The notes beneath the pieces were generated by a model, which had not been told where the DNA came from, searched no databases, and saw only the letters and a list, made by a program, of their open reading frames with translations. 64,000 nt of DNA from Microbacterium thalassium. Lineage in GTDB: Bacteria > Actinomycetota > Actinomycetes > Actinomycetales > Microbacteriaceae. The position numbers and the translations under genes were made by a program. Shown here piece after piece: positions 33,912-43,466 of this stretch. Position 1 is the first letter of the stretch. Each line of letters begins with the position of its first letter. The stretch lies in assembly GCF_014208045.1 (NCBI RefSeq), contig NZ_JACHML010000001.1:62001-126000 (forward strand), read 5' to 3'.

Positions 33912-34995
33912 GCGCCTCCTCGGCGCTGCCTGCGGATGCGGCATCCGCCCGGGAATCCACCAGGCGCGAACGCGACAGGACGCCGGGGAGCCCGCGAGCA
34001 CCCGCGGTGACCAGCACCAGGACGATCGACACGATCGCGAACAGCGGCGTGGCCCATTGCGCGATCGCGGGGATCGCGCTGAGCACCTGATACCCGCCGA
34101 TCCCGCCGAAGAAGATCAGGACCCCGGCGACGACGCGCGGATACGGCGAGCCGGTGTACCGCAGCTGCACGGCCGCCTGTCCGATCGTGCGGCCGGTGAA
34201 CGCGAAGAAGCCGGCCGAGAGGGCGAAGGGGACGAGCGCGACCGTCCAGGTCACCCACGCGTCCGTGGGGTCGAGCACATGGTCGCCGACGGTCAGCGCC
34301 GCGCCCAGCGCGATCACGACCGCCGTCGCGATGCCGGTGAGCGTCACGCTCAGGAAGTCCGACAGCGACGCGATCAGCCGTCGCGTGCGGGTGACCGGCT
34401 GCGGGAGCAGAGCGGCCGCGACACGATCGGGGCGGACCCGCAGGCGCGGCGCGATCAGCAGCGACAGCAGCGATCCGAGGACGGCCCCGAGGGTGTTGGT
34501 CAGCAGGTCGTCGACGTCGAACAGGCGGTACGCGCACGGATACAGTCCCCACACGCCGGTGACCTGCGTGGTCTCGATGAGCAGCGACAGGAGCAGTCCC
34601 GCGATCAGCGAGACCACGATGCCGCGTCGCCAGATCAGGCGGATGAGGATGCCGAGCGGGACGAAGAGCAGCACGTTGAGGGCGAGCTGAAGGAAGCCCG
34701 CGTCGGTCAGGAAGCTGCCGCCGGACGCCGCCCCGCGCAGGTCCTCGACGAACGCGAACGGATCCAGCTGGGGCTGCGTGCAGACGATCGTGCTCGGCTC
34801 CGGCATGGGAAGCAGCGTGTAGACCCACACCGCCACGAAGTACAGCAGCGCGGCGCCCCACAGCGCGAGGGTCGACAGCGCGAGCCGTCCGTGGCGACGG
34901 TACGAGATCGCGACCGCGGGGACGAAGAGCAGCAGCCCCGCGATCACGCCGAAGAAGACGGCGATCAACCCCAGCAGAACCTGCGCCTGCGCCAT
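33883..34995 (-). CDS. VanZ-RDD fusion membrane protein
   Basis: 370 residues. The first ~200 form a VanZ-like domain (VAVWVYTLLPMPEP, LNVLLFVPLG, SLLIETTQVTG, FDVDDLLTNTLGA); the last ~150 resemble an RDD domain (FAFTGRTIGQAAVQLRYTG). VanZ relatives affect sensitivity to glycopeptides or lipoglycopeptides; the role here is not determined. No van genes are nearby. Confidence 0.83.
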   Translation of the reverse strand: MAQAQVLLGLIAVFFGVIAGLLLFVPAVAISYRRHGRLALSTLALWGAALLYFVAVWVYTLLPMPEPSTIVCTQPQLDPFAFVEDLRGAASGGSFLTDAGFLQLALNVLLFVPLGILIRLIWRRGIVVSLIAGLLLSLLIETTQVTGVWGLYPCAYRLFDVDDLLTNTLGAVLGSLLSLLIAPRLRVRPDRVAAALLPQPVTRTRRLIASLSDFLSVTLTGIATAVVIALGAALTVGDHVLDPTDAWVTWTVALVPFALSAGFFAFTGRTIGQAAVQLRYTGSPYPRVVAGVLIFFGGIGGYQVLSAIPAIAQWATPLFAIVSIVLVLVTAGARGLPGVLSRSRLVDSRADAASAGSAEEAPTAADRAAP

Positions 34996-35088
34996 CCGGC
35001 CTCCTCCTGCGCCCGCGGGCGCTCCCCCATGATGGCGGTGGCGCCGCCCGACCGCCAGTCGCGGCGGGGTTCGGCCCGCGCGCCGGGC

Positions 35089-35802
35089 TCAGCCTCGGAC
35101 GTCGCGCAGGTCGCCCGGCCGGGCCGGATCCGCCAGATGCACGCGGGCCCGGCGATCGCGCAGCGCCTCGACGGCCACCCACACCAGGCAGGCCACGGCG
35201 ATCCCCTCGAGCAGCCCGCCGACGACGTCGCTCACCCAGTGGGCGCTGAGGTACGTACGGCTCCACGCCATCAGCACCACCCAGAAGACGGCCAGCACCC
35301 ACACGTACCAGCGCCGCAGGAGCAGGGCGAGGGTGATCATCACCGTGGTGGCCACGGCGGTGTGACCCGAGGGGAAGGACGTGTCGACAGTCTCGGCGAG
35401 AGAGTCCGCGGGACGCACGCGCCCGACGATGGATGCCATGGGCGCGCCGATGGCGACGACGATCACGATCGCGAGGCCGACGTTCACGGCATCCCATTTG
35501 CGGTGCAGCACCGCGAAGACCGTGATGAGGAGGATGCCGACGGCGATCATGCCGATGGTGCCGCCGCCGATCGCGGGGATCCACGCGAGGATGAGCAGCG
35601 CATCCGCGCGCCCCTCCACCATCAGGTCGTGCCACCACACGTCGATCGGCAGGGGCTCCTCGCCCCCGAGTGCGACGACCACCCGCAGAGACACGAAGAG
35701 CACGGCGGCGGCGCCCCCGACGATCAGGGCGACCATGCGCCGCGGGTCGGGCTCGGGAACGGGATCGGCTGTCGTCGAGCCGGCGAGGTCGGTCGAGTCC
35801 AT
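35089..35802 (-). CDS. PAP2-family membrane phosphatase
   Basis: 237 residues, six helices. Phosphatase motifs: GRVRPAD, FPSGHTAVA and SRTYLSAHWVSDV contain the catalytic His residues. It probably dephosphorylates lipid phosphates, e.g. undecaprenyl-PP or phosphatidic acid. ATG 35802. Confidence 0.87.
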   Translation of the reverse strand: MDSTDLAGSTTADPVPEPDPRRMVALIVGGAAAVLFVSLRVVVALGGEEPLPIDVWWHDLMVEGRADALLILAWIPAIGGGTIGMIAVGILLITVFAVLHRKWDAVNVGLAIVIVVAIGAPMASIVGRVRPADSLAETVDTSFPSGHTAVATTVMITLALLLRRWYVWVLAVFWVVLMAWSRTYLSAHWVSDVVGGLLEGIAVACLVWVAVEALRDRRARVHLADPARPGDLRDVRG

Positions 35803-35926
35803 GGCCGCCACCCTATGCGGGGCGGCTCTCGCGAGCGGGCCCCCTTGCGTGCGTGCAGCGGGCATGCAAGGGCCCGCCTGATGGCATGTCCCGCGCGTCG
35901 TCCCCCGGGCCGACGGAGCGTCGGGT

Positions 35927-36451
35927 TCAGTGCCGCGCGGACACCCACTTCTCCGCGGTGGCGGCGATCTCGTCGCCGGGCTGTGCGATGTCGACCACGA
36001 CGCCGCGCTCGTCCGGCCCGAGCGGCTCGAGCGCGGCGAGCTGGGAGTCCAGGAGCGCCGGCGGCATGAAGTGACCCTGTCGCGCGCCGGCCCGTGCCGC
36101 CAGCAGCGCCCGAGAGCCGTCGAGGTGGACGAAGACCGCCGCCGGGCACGAAGCGCGCAACTGATCGCGGTACGTGCGCTTGAGCGCGGAACAGGCCATC
36201 ACGAGCCCGCCGGAGGCCGCGCCCTCCGCCAAGCGGGCGCCGACCGCCGCGAGCCACGGCCGGCGGTCGTCGTCGTCCAGGGGCGTCCCCGAAGCCATCT
36301 TGGCGACGTTGGCGGCCGGGTGCAGATCGTCGGCGTCGGCCCACGGGATGCCGAGGCGTGCGGCGAGCGTGGCGGCGACGGTCGACTTGCCCGACGCCGA
36401 GACCCCCATCACGACGACCGCCGGTCCCGGATCGGCATTCGCGGCGCTCAT
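35927..36451 (-). CDS. gntK: gluconokinase
   Basis: About 174 residues, the usual length for GntK. P-loop GVSASGKSTVA, then DADDLHPAANVAKMASGTPLDD and ACSALKRTYRDQLR, characteristic of gluconate kinase. Phosphorylates gluconate to 6-phosphogluconate. ATG 36451 (upstream ATGs at 36463/36460 possible). It stands alone, with no gluconate permease nearby. Confidence 0.92.
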   Translation of the reverse strand: MSAANADPGPAVVVMGVSASGKSTVAATLAARLGIPWADADDLHPAANVAKMASGTPLDDDDRRPWLAAVGARLAEGAASGGLVMACSALKRTYRDQLRASCPAAVFVHLDGSRALLAARAGARQGHFMPPALLDSQLAALEPLGPDERGVVVDIAQPGDEIAATAEKWVSARH

Positions 36452-36538
36452 CCCACCCATCATGCACTGTGCCGTCGTCGAGACGGCTGCCGGTCAGGCG
36501 GGTCTGCTCGCCCGGTTCCGGCCGCGCCGGGTGCGACG

Positions 36539-36575
36539 CAGGGCGCCCCGCCGAACTCGTCGGCGGGGCGCCCTG
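36539..36575. terminator. terminator of the rhamnose ABC operon
   Basis: A perfect 16-bp stem (CAGGGCGCCCCGCCGA and complement) with a 5-nt loop, 15 bp after the stop of the binding-protein gene. Confidence 0.8.
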
Positions 36576-36590
36576 TGAGGCGGCTTCGGT

Positions 36591-37646
36591 TTAGAAGTCG
36601 AAGTCGCCGATGTTGTCGGCGTCGAACACGTACGGCTCGCCGAGCAGCACGGTCGCGTCCGCGTCGACGGTGTACGAGCCCAGCTCACCGGCCTCGAACG
36701 TGTCGCCCTCGGCGCCGGTGATCTCACCGGTCGCCAGCGCCTGCGCCGCGTACGCGGCCAGGTAGCCCAGGTCGGCCGGGTTCCACAGCGCGAACGCGGT
36801 CACGGTGCCGTCCTCGACGTACTCGCGCATCTGGTTCGGGGTACCCAGACCCGTCAGCGCGACCTCGCCCTTGTACTCCGACGTCGACAGGTAGCGCGCC
36901 GCAGCCGAGATGCCGACCGTGGTGGGCGAGACGATGCCCTTCAGGTCGGGGTACGTCTGCAGCAGAGCCGCGGTCTTGTCGAACGAGGTCTGGTCGTCGT
37001 CGTCGCCATAGGCGATCTCCACCAGCTCCACGTTCGGGTGGTTCGCGTCGAGCTCGGCCTGCATCATCTCGATCCAGGCGTTCTGGTTCGTCGCGTTCGC
37101 CGACGCCGACAGCACCGCGATCTCACCCTCGTCACCGATCTGCTCGGTGATCAGGTCCACCTGGATCTTCGCGATGCCCTCAGCGGTCGCCTGGTTGATG
37201 AACAGGTCACGGCAGTCCGGGTTCGTGTCCGAGTCGAACGTGACGACCTTCACACCCGCGTCACGCGCCTCGTCCAGCGCGTCGCAGATCGCCTCCGGGT
37301 CGTTCGCCGACACGATCAGCGCACTCGCGCCCTGCTGCGCCGCCGTCTGGATGAACGGCACCTGCGCCGTCGGCGAAGCCTCCGTCGGACCGACCTCCTC
37401 GAACGACCCGCCGAACTCCGCCACCGCCGCCTCGGCACCACCGGTCGAGGTATCGAAGTACGGGTTGCCCAGGTTCTTCGGCAGCATCACGATCGACACG
37501 TCACTGCCCGCGTCACCACCCGCGTCACCCGAGTCGCCGGAATCCCCCGAGCTCGAGCAGCCCGTCAGCGCGAGCGCCGACACGGCGACGAGCGCGGCAA
37601 CGCCGACGCCGAAGCGACCGGACTTGCGTCCCATGTTGAACATCAT
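36591..37646 (-). CDS. rhaS: rhamnose ABC transporter, substrate-binding lipoprotein
   Basis: 351 residues. Lipoprotein signal with lipobox ALTGC at about residue 30, an Asp/Ser/Gly-rich linker, then a type I periplasmic-binding fold (IVMLPKNLGNPYFDTSTGGAEAA, SANDPEAICDAL, VTFDSDTN). Closest in plan to RhaS-type rhamnose and LsrB-type proteins; the adjacent rhamnulose-phosphate aldolase favours rhamnose. AAGGAAGG precedes the ATGATG start. Last gene of the operon. Confidence 0.85.
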   Translation of the reverse strand: MMFNMGRKSGRFGVGVAALVAVSALALTGCSSSGDSGDSGDAGGDAGSDVSIVMLPKNLGNPYFDTSTGGAEAAVAEFGGSFEEVGPTEASPTAQVPFIQTAAQQGASALIVSANDPEAICDALDEARDAGVKVVTFDSDTNPDCRDLFINQATAEGIAKIQVDLITEQIGDEGEIAVLSASANATNQNAWIEMMQAELDANHPNVELVEIAYGDDDDQTSFDKTAALLQTYPDLKGIVSPTTVGISAAARYLSTSEYKGEVALTGLGTPNQMREYVEDGTVTAFALWNPADLGYLAAYAAQALATGEITGAEGDTFEAGELGSYTVDADATVLLGEPYVFDADNIGDFDF

Positions 37647-37696
37647 TGTTTCCTTCCTTGGTGCCGTTCCCGGCACGTGATTGACAGGCAGGGTGA

Positions 37697-38764
37697 TCAG
37701 GCGGAATCGCCCTCGGTACCCGATCGCCCCTTCTTCCTCCCGATCGCCGAGACGCGCTTGGTACGCACCCAGGCGAGGAGACTTGCGGACACCACCGAGA
37801 GGATGAGCAGGACTCCGGTGATGACGTTGATGATGTCGCTGGTCACGCTCGCCAGGCGCAGGGCGCTGGCGAGGGTGCCGATGAGGAACACGCCGGCGAT
37901 CACGCCGTGCATCGCTCCGCGGCCGCCGAAGATCGACACACCGCCCAGCAGCACGGCCGCGATGACCTGCAGCTCCATCCCGGTGGCGTTGTCGCCGCGG
38001 GCGTTGTTGTAGAGCAGCGTGAAGTAGACGCCCGCGAAGCCGGCGACCGATCCGCTCATCACGAACAGCCAGAACTTGGTCATCGCGACGTTGATGCCCG
38101 AGAAGGCCGCAGCCTCCTTGTTGAGGCCGATCGCGTACAGCGAGCGGCCGAACGGCGTGAAGTGCAGCAGCACCGAGAAGACGATCGCGAGCACGATGAA
38201 CGGCAGGATGATCACCGGGATCGGGGTGCCCGTGATGTTGTCGCGCGCCAGGTCGGTCCAGAACTCCGGGAACTCGCTGATCGCGGTGGTTCCGAGCAGT
38301 CCGACGGCGATGCCGCGGAACAGCGCCAGGGTTCCGATCGTGACCGCGAGCGACGGCAGGCCGACGAAGGTCACCAGCGCGCCGTTGATCACGCCCGCGA
38401 CCATGCCGGTGATGACCGCGAGCACGCCCGCGATCGGGAGCGGGAACCCGGCCTGCACGAGCAGGCCGGTGACCACACTCGAGAGTCCGACGACACTGCC
38501 GACCGAGAGGTCGATCTCCTCGGTGACGATGATCAGCGTCATCGGCAGCGCGATCAGGAGGATCGGCGCGATCTCGCGGATCAGGTAGGTGACCGTGAGC
38601 GGGCTGTCGAAGTTCGGCACCCACATCAGGGCCGAGGCGACGACGATGGCGAGGAGGGCGATGATCGCCATCTCCCGCGTGAGGAGCACGCGCCGCCAGA
38701 GCGGGCGCTGGTAGGCCTGGTACGTGCGGACCGGCTTCTGCGTGAGTACCGTCACGGTGCTCAT
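37697..38764 (-). CDS. rhaQ: rhamnose ABC transporter permease
   Basis: 355 residues, a BPD_transp_2 permease with about ten helices; the EEIDLSVGSVVGLSS and GINGALVTF-type loops (GVINGALVTFVGLPSLAVTIGT) are those of ribose/rhamnose importers. ATG 38764 overlaps the preceding permease stop (ATGA). Confidence 0.85.
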   Translation of the reverse strand: MSTVTVLTQKPVRTYQAYQRPLWRRVLLTREMAIIALLAIVVASALMWVPNFDSPLTVTYLIREIAPILLIALPMTLIIVTEEIDLSVGSVVGLSSVVTGLLVQAGFPLPIAGVLAVITGMVAGVINGALVTFVGLPSLAVTIGTLALFRGIAVGLLGTTAISEFPEFWTDLARDNITGTPIPVIILPFIVLAIVFSVLLHFTPFGRSLYAIGLNKEAAAFSGINVAMTKFWLFVMSGSVAGFAGVYFTLLYNNARGDNATGMELQVIAAVLLGGVSIFGGRGAMHGVIAGVFLIGTLASALRLASVTSDIINVITGVLLILSVVSASLLAWVRTKRVSAIGRKKGRSGTEGDSA

Positions 38765-39792
38765 GCCGCCACCTCCCTCTCGGCGACGAGCCGTCGATGC
38801 TGTCTGACTGCCAGGACGCGGTCGAGCACGATCGCGCCGATGATGAGGATGCCGACGACGGCGCGCTGCCAGAAGTCCTGGATGCCGATGATGGGCAGTG
38901 CGCGGTTGATCGTCAGCAGCAGGTACGCGCCGAGCGCGGCGCCCCACACGGTGCCGACGCCGCCCGAGATCGCGACGCCGCCGATGACCGCGGCGCCGAC
39001 GGCCTGGAGCTCCCAGCCGAAGCCGGCGTTCGAGCTCACCGTGCCGTAGCGGGCGGCGTAGAGGACGCCCGCGAGGCCGGCCAGAGCACCGCACACGATG
39101 AACGCGCCGAGCACGCGGTTGGTGACCTTCAGGCCGTACAGGTGTGCGGCATCCGGGTCGGATCCGATCGCGTACAGCTCGCGGCCGCTGCGGAGGTTGC
39201 GCAGGTACCACGCGGCGATGACCAGCACGACGACCGCGAGGATCGTCAGCAGCGGGATCCCGAGGAAGTCGCCGGTGCCGAGTGCGCGGAACGACGCCGG
39301 CATGTCCGACGCGTTGATGCGGTCGCTGCCGGTCCACGCGACGTTGATGCCGCGGTACACGTAGAGCGTTCCGAGGGTGATCACCAGCGCCGGGACCTTC
39401 GCGAACGCGACGAGCGCGCCGTTGATGAGTCCGAGCACGGCGCCGAGGGCGATTCCCGCCGCGAACACCAGGACCGGGTGGATGCCGGGGAAGTCGATGA
39501 ACAGGCGCCCGGTCAGGTAGGCGCTCAGGCCCACCACCGAACCGACCGACAGGTCGACGTTGCGGGTGATGATGACGATCGCCTGGCCGACGGCGACCAC
39601 CATCAGCAGCGACGGCGTCAGCAGCAGGTCGCGGAAGCCATCCGACGAGAAGATGAAGCTCGGGTTGACGATCGTGGCCGCGACGACGACCAGGATCACG
39701 GCGATGCCGATGCCGGTCTCACGGGCCTTGATGATGTGGCCGGCGGCCGAGACGAGCGGATGCTGCTTCGGCTCTTCGATGGTGAGGCTCAT
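38761..39792 (-). CDS. rhaP: rhamnose ABC transporter permease
   Basis: 343 residues, same family as the next gene: RNVDLSVGSVVGLSAYL, LINGALVAFAKVPALVITLGT. Forms the second half of the heterodimeric channel. Its start overlaps the ATPase stop (ATGA) and its stop overlaps rhaQ. Confidence 0.85.
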   Translation of the reverse strand: MSLTIEEPKQHPLVSAAGHIIKARETGIGIAVILVVVAATIVNPSFIFSSDGFRDLLLTPSLLMVVAVGQAIVIITRNVDLSVGSVVGLSAYLTGRLFIDFPGIHPVLVFAAGIALGAVLGLINGALVAFAKVPALVITLGTLYVYRGINVAWTGSDRINASDMPASFRALGTGDFLGIPLLTILAVVVLVIAAWYLRNLRSGRELYAIGSDPDAAHLYGLKVTNRVLGAFIVCGALAGLAGVLYAARYGTVSSNAGFGWELQAVGAAVIGGVAISGGVGTVWGAALGAYLLLTINRALPIIGIQDFWQRAVVGILIIGAIVLDRVLAVRQHRRLVAEREVAA

Positions 39793-41312
39793 CGGGCGAC
39801 TTCCTGTTCTGCGGTCGCGGCGAACATGACGTTCTCGGGGGTGGCGTCCTCGCGCGCGAACTCCCCGGTGAGGCGGCCCTCGCGCATGACGAGGACGCGG
39901 TCGGCCATGCCCAGCACCTCGGGCAGCTCCGACGAGATCATCAGGATCGCGATGCCCTCCTGGGCGAGCTGGGACATGAGGCGGTGGACCTCGGACTTCG
40001 TTCCGACGTCGATGCCGCGCGTGGGCTCGTCGACGATCAGGAGCTTGGGGTGCGTGGCGAGCCACTTGCCCAGGACGACCTTCTGCTGGTTGCCACCCGA
40101 GAGCGTGCCGGTGTCGGCGTCGAGGGCCGCGGTCTTGACTTCGAGACGGCTGGACCAGATCTCGGAGGCGGCGTTCTCCAGTCCGCCCCAGATGAGACCC
40201 CACTTCGCGAGGCGGCCGCGGATGGCCAGCGTGATGTTGCGCGTGACCGACTGGTCGAGCACCAGGCCCTGCTTGCGGCGGTCCTCGGGGACGAGGGCGA
40301 TGCCGGCGGCCATCGCGGCGGCGGGACGGTTCTTCGGCAGCGTCTTGCCGTTGACCGTCACCGAGCCGGTCTCGTACGGGTCGACGCCGAACACGGCGCG
40401 CGCCACTTCGCTGCGGCCGGCGCCGACGAGGCCCGCGAGCCCGACGATCTCGCCCGCCTTCACGGTGAACGAGATGTCGTGGAACACGCCCTTCTGCGAG
40501 AGTCCGTCCACCACGAGCACGTCCTCGCCGACGTCGGCGGGCAGCTTCGGGAACAGCTCCGTGACATCGCGGCCGACCATCTGGCGGACGAGTTCGTCGA
40601 CGGTGGTGTCGGCGATCGCCATGGTGTCGACGTACGATCCGTCGCGCATGACCGTGACGGTGTCGCAGAGCTCGAACACCTCGTCGAAGCGGTGCGAGAT
40701 GAACACCAGCGCGCGGCCCTCGTCGCGCAGGCTCCGCGCGACGGCGAACAGCCGTTCGACCTCGACACCGCTCAGCGCGGCGGTCGGCTCGTCCATGATC
40801 AGCACGCGCGCGTCCAGCGAGATGGCCTTGGCGATCTCGATGATCTGCTGGTCGGCGATCGACAGACCCTCGGTGAGGCGGTCGGGGTCGATGCGCACAC
40901 CGAGCCGCTCGAAGATCTCGGTCGCCTCGGTCTTCATCGCCTTGCGGTCGATCCGGCCCAGGCGCGACGTGGGCTGGCGGCCCATGAAGATGTTCTCGGT
41001 GACCGACAGGTCGGGGAACAGCGTCGGCTCCTGGTAGATGACGGCGATGCCCGCCGCCTTCGACTGTGCGGTGCTGTGGAAGTCGACCGGCTCGCCCTCG
41101 AGGAAGAAGTCCCCGGCGTCACGGCGGTACAGGCCCGCGATGATCTTGACGAGCGTCGACTTGCCGGCGCCGTTCTCGCCGATGAGCGCGTGGATCGAGC
41201 CCTTCTGCAGGCGGATGCTCCCCGAGCGGAGTGCAACGACGGCACCGAAGGATTTCACCACCCGGGACAGCTCGAGCGCGGGGGCGGCCTCGCTGTGTGG
41301 CATCTCCGACAC
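39789..41312 (-). CDS. rhaT: rhamnose ABC transporter, ATP-binding protein
   Basis: 507 residues with two sugar-type nucleotide-binding domains. The first has Walker A GENGAGKSTLVK, signature LSIADQQIIEIAKA and Walker B LIMDEPTAAL. The second has GLVGAGRSEVAR (degenerate Walker A, normal for this family), LSGGNQQKVVLGKW and LIVDEPTRGIDV. GTG 41312 with AAGGAGGAGGT upstream. First gene of the operon; the LacI operator lies about 42 bp upstream. Confidence 0.88.
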   Translation of the reverse strand: MSEMPHSEAAPALELSRVVKSFGAVVALRSGSIRLQKGSIHALIGENGAGKSTLVKIIAGLYRRDAGDFFLEGEPVDFHSTAQSKAAGIAVIYQEPTLFPDLSVTENIFMGRQPTSRLGRIDRKAMKTEATEIFERLGVRIDPDRLTEGLSIADQQIIEIAKAISLDARVLIMDEPTAALSGVEVERLFAVARSLRDEGRALVFISHRFDEVFELCDTVTVMRDGSYVDTMAIADTTVDELVRQMVGRDVTELFPKLPADVGEDVLVVDGLSQKGVFHDISFTVKAGEIVGLAGLVGAGRSEVARAVFGVDPYETGSVTVNGKTLPKNRPAAAMAAGIALVPEDRRKQGLVLDQSVTRNITLAIRGRLAKWGLIWGGLENAASEIWSSRLEVKTAALDADTGTLSGGNQQKVVLGKWLATHPKLLIVDEPTRGIDVGTKSEVHRLMSQLAQEGIAILMISSELPEVLGMADRVLVMREGRLTGEFAREDATPENVMFAATAEQEVAR

Positions 41313-41353
41313 GGCTACCTCCTCCTTGAGGGATTACGGGGTTGAAAGGAATC

Positions 41354-41365
41354 TGAATCGATTCA
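41354..41365. promoter_or_regulatory. LacI-type operator between rhaT and the regulator gene
   Basis: TGAATCGATTCA, a perfect 12-bp palindrome, with another half-site GATTCA at 41371-41376. The near-identical TGAATCGTTTCA occurs upstream of the aldolase gene. The position fits repression of the ABC operon and autoregulation. Confidence 0.75.
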
Positions 41366-41458
41366 CGTACGATTCAGGCATACTCTATGGAGCGGTCCGG
41401 CGACGGTCAAGTCGAATCGGCCGAACGGTGCGTAATCGATGTGGAGGTAGCACCAGCG

Positions 41459-42472
41459 ATGGCGAGTGTGAGCATTCGTGACGTGGCCCTGCGGGCGGGC
41501 GTGTCCGTCGGTACGGTGTCGAACGTGCTCAATCGCCCCGGCGAGGTGTCGGCGGAGTCGGCGCTGAAGGTGCAGCAGGCGATCGACGCCCTCGGCTACG
41601 TGCGCAACGAGGCGGCGCGCAAGCTGCGCGCGGGCGTCAGCACCACGGTCGGCTTCGTCGTGCTGGACGGGCAGAACCCGTTCTTCTACGACGTCATGCG
41701 CGGCGCCGAGGACGAGGCCACCCGCAACGGCATCGCGATCCTCTACGGCAACACCGATGAGAATCCGGTCCGCGAGCGCATGTACCTGGATCTCTTCGAA
41801 GAACACCAGGTCAGAGGACTTTTGATCGCGCCCCACGGAGATGTGCAGTCTCGCTTGGAGCGACTGCGGGCACGCGGCATCCCCGCGGTGCTGATCGATC
41901 GGCACAGCGGGTCGGGGCGCTTCAGCTCTGTGTCGAGCGACAACATCGAGGGCGGGCGCCTGGCCGTCGAGCACCTGATCGCCACCGGCCGGACGCGCAT
42001 CGCGTTCGTCGGCGGCTCGTTCGAGATCCGACAGGTCACCGATCGGCTCGCGGGCGCCCGCGTGGCGGCCGAGAACGCGGCGGGCGTGACCCTCGAAGTC
42101 ATCGCGACGAGTGCCATGAGCGTCGCCGAGGGCGTCGCCGCGGGCGAGCGGCTCCTGCAGCGCCCCCTGCGCGAACGACCCGACGCGCTGTTCGCGGCGA
42201 ACGACCTCCTCGCGCTCGGGCTGCTGCAGTCCCTCGTCGGCGACGGGACGCTGCGCGTGCCGCGCGAGATCGCGATCATCGGGTTCGACGACATCGCCTT
42301 CGCCGGCGCCGCCGCCGTCCCGCTGTCGTCCATGCGCCAGCCGAGCACGATCATCGGCAAGACCGGGCTGCGACTGCTCCTCGAAGAGGCCTCCGACCCG
42401 GAGCTGATCGCCCGCCAGACGGTGTTCCACCCGGAGCTCGTCGTCCGCCGCTCCACCGAGCCCGCGGACTGA
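41459..42472 (+). CDS. LacI-family regulator of rhamnose genes
   Basis: 337 residues. N-terminal LacI HTH (SIRDVALRAGVSVGTVSNVLNRPGEV) and hinge helix, then a periplasmic-binding-type effector domain (VGFVVLDGQNPFFYDVMRGAEDEA, IAIIGFDDIAFA). ATG 41459 is preferred since the HTH normally begins within a few residues of the start and GGAGG lies upstream; the frame is open to 41387. Probably binds the operators at 41354 and 43452, responding to rhamnose or a derivative. Confidence 0.9.
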   Translation: MASVSIRDVALRAGVSVGTVSNVLNRPGEVSAESALKVQQAIDALGYVRNEAARKLRAGVSTTVGFVVLDGQNPFFYDVMRGAEDEATRNGIAILYGNTDENPVRERMYLDLFEEHQVRGLLIAPHGDVQSRLERLRARGIPAVLIDRHSGSGRFSSVSSDNIEGGRLAVEHLIATGRTRIAFVGGSFEIRQVTDRLAGARVAAENAAGVTLEVIATSAMSVAEGVAAGERLLQRPLRERPDALFAANDLLALGLLQSLVGDGTLRVPREIAIIGFDDIAFAGAAAVPLSSMRQPSTIIGKTGLRLLLEEASDPELIARQTVFHPELVVRRSTEPAD

Positions 42473-42541
42473 GCGGGACGCGGCGGCGCCGCCGACCGGA
42501 GGAGAGAGGGTCGGCAGCGCCGCAGGGGATGCCCTGGCGCG

Positions 42542-43387
42542 TCAGTCGAGCCAGGGCGAGGTGACTCCGAAGGCCTCGGCGACCGAGCGGATCTCGGCCT
42601 TGCTGAGCCCTTCGGCGACGCCGCCGGCGGTGAGGTTCATGTGCTCGTACATCGCGCCGGTCTCGGCGTACTCGACGCGGTCGACGGCGCGGGTGACCGA
42701 CAGGTCGGAGCGCGACATCGTGCCGTGCTTGCCCCACAGGACGATCTCGTGCGTGCGCAGACCCTCGACGTTCGCCGCCATCAGCTGATCCGACCCCGGG
42801 ACCATGAAGGGCAGCACCCCGATGCCCTGCGACAGGGCGACGATCGACTCCGGCTCCCACCGCAGGATCGCGTCGTTCATGGCCTTCGTGCTCTGATACG
42901 CCGGGATGTGGCTGAGGAACGTCAGGTGCGGCGGCTGCGCGTGGACGGTCGCATGGAACGGCAGGTCACGGGCCGAGATCTGGTCGTTGTGGACGGCGAG
43001 GTGCGAGTTGAACTCGCTCGTCAGCTTGGCGAACTGGCGGCGCGGCGAGCTGAGCAGCTCGGCGTGCTGACCGTCGTCCTCGACGATGACGGCGCCGATC
43101 GCGGCCACCGGGTCGGCGGCGATCTGACGCAGGCGCCGGCCCGAGCCGGTCACGAGCAGCGTGCGGCCGGCGAGCGCCGGAGCCGGCAGCGGCAGGTCGA
43201 TGCGCTCCGACAGCGGGAAGACCTTGTGGACGCCCGGCAGGTCTTCGAGGCAGATCGAGATGTTGCCCGCCCCCGCCTCGCTCGCGTCGATCTCGCAGAT
43301 GCGGCTGCCGCCCGCCCCCATATTGGCGAGGTACTCGTCGATGGTGGGCCTGTCCATGTCGATCATCGCTGTGTTCGGCCCGTTCAC
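42542..43387 (-). CDS. rhaD: rhamnulose-1-phosphate aldolase
   Basis: 281 residues, class II aldolase/adducin fold. GAGNISICLE (phosphate loop), the zinc ligands in HATVHAQPPHL and LWGKHGTM, and a Glu upstream agree with RhaD. Splits L-rhamnulose-1-P to DHAP and L-lactaldehyde. The start is uncertain: GTG 43387 or ATG 43366; neither has a strong ribosome site. The isomerase and kinase steps are not in this window. Confidence 0.87.
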   Translation of the reverse strand: MNGPNTAMIDMDRPTIDEYLANMGAGGSRICEIDASEAGAGNISICLEDLPGVHKVFPLSERIDLPLPAPALAGRTLLVTGSGRRLRQIAADPVAAIGAVIVEDDGQHAELLSSPRRQFAKLTSEFNSHLAVHNDQISARDLPFHATVHAQPPHLTFLSHIPAYQSTKAMNDAILRWEPESIVALSQGIGVLPFMVPGSDQLMAANVEGLRTHEIVLWGKHGTMSRSDLSVTRAVDRVEYAETGAMYEHMNLTAGGVAEGLSKAEIRSVAEAFGVTSPWLD

Positions 43388-43451
43388 CGAGCCGGGATGC
43401 TGGTGTCGCTCCCCGGTCTCCGGACCTTCCCTTCACGAAGAAGAGTAGCGC

Positions 43452-43463
43452 TGAATCGTTTCA
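43452..43463. promoter_or_regulatory. LacI-type operator upstream of rhaD
   Basis: TGAATCGTTTCA differs from the operator at 41354 by one base. It is 65-76 bp before the GTG of rhaD, consistent with one regulator controlling uptake and cleavage. Confidence 0.7.
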
Positions 43464-43466
43464 TTA

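Noticed and set aside
34057..36069. 670-codon plus-strand frame over VanZ, PAP2 and gluconokinase
   Set aside because: Composition dominated by Arg, Asp, Gly, Gln; antisense to three clear genes.
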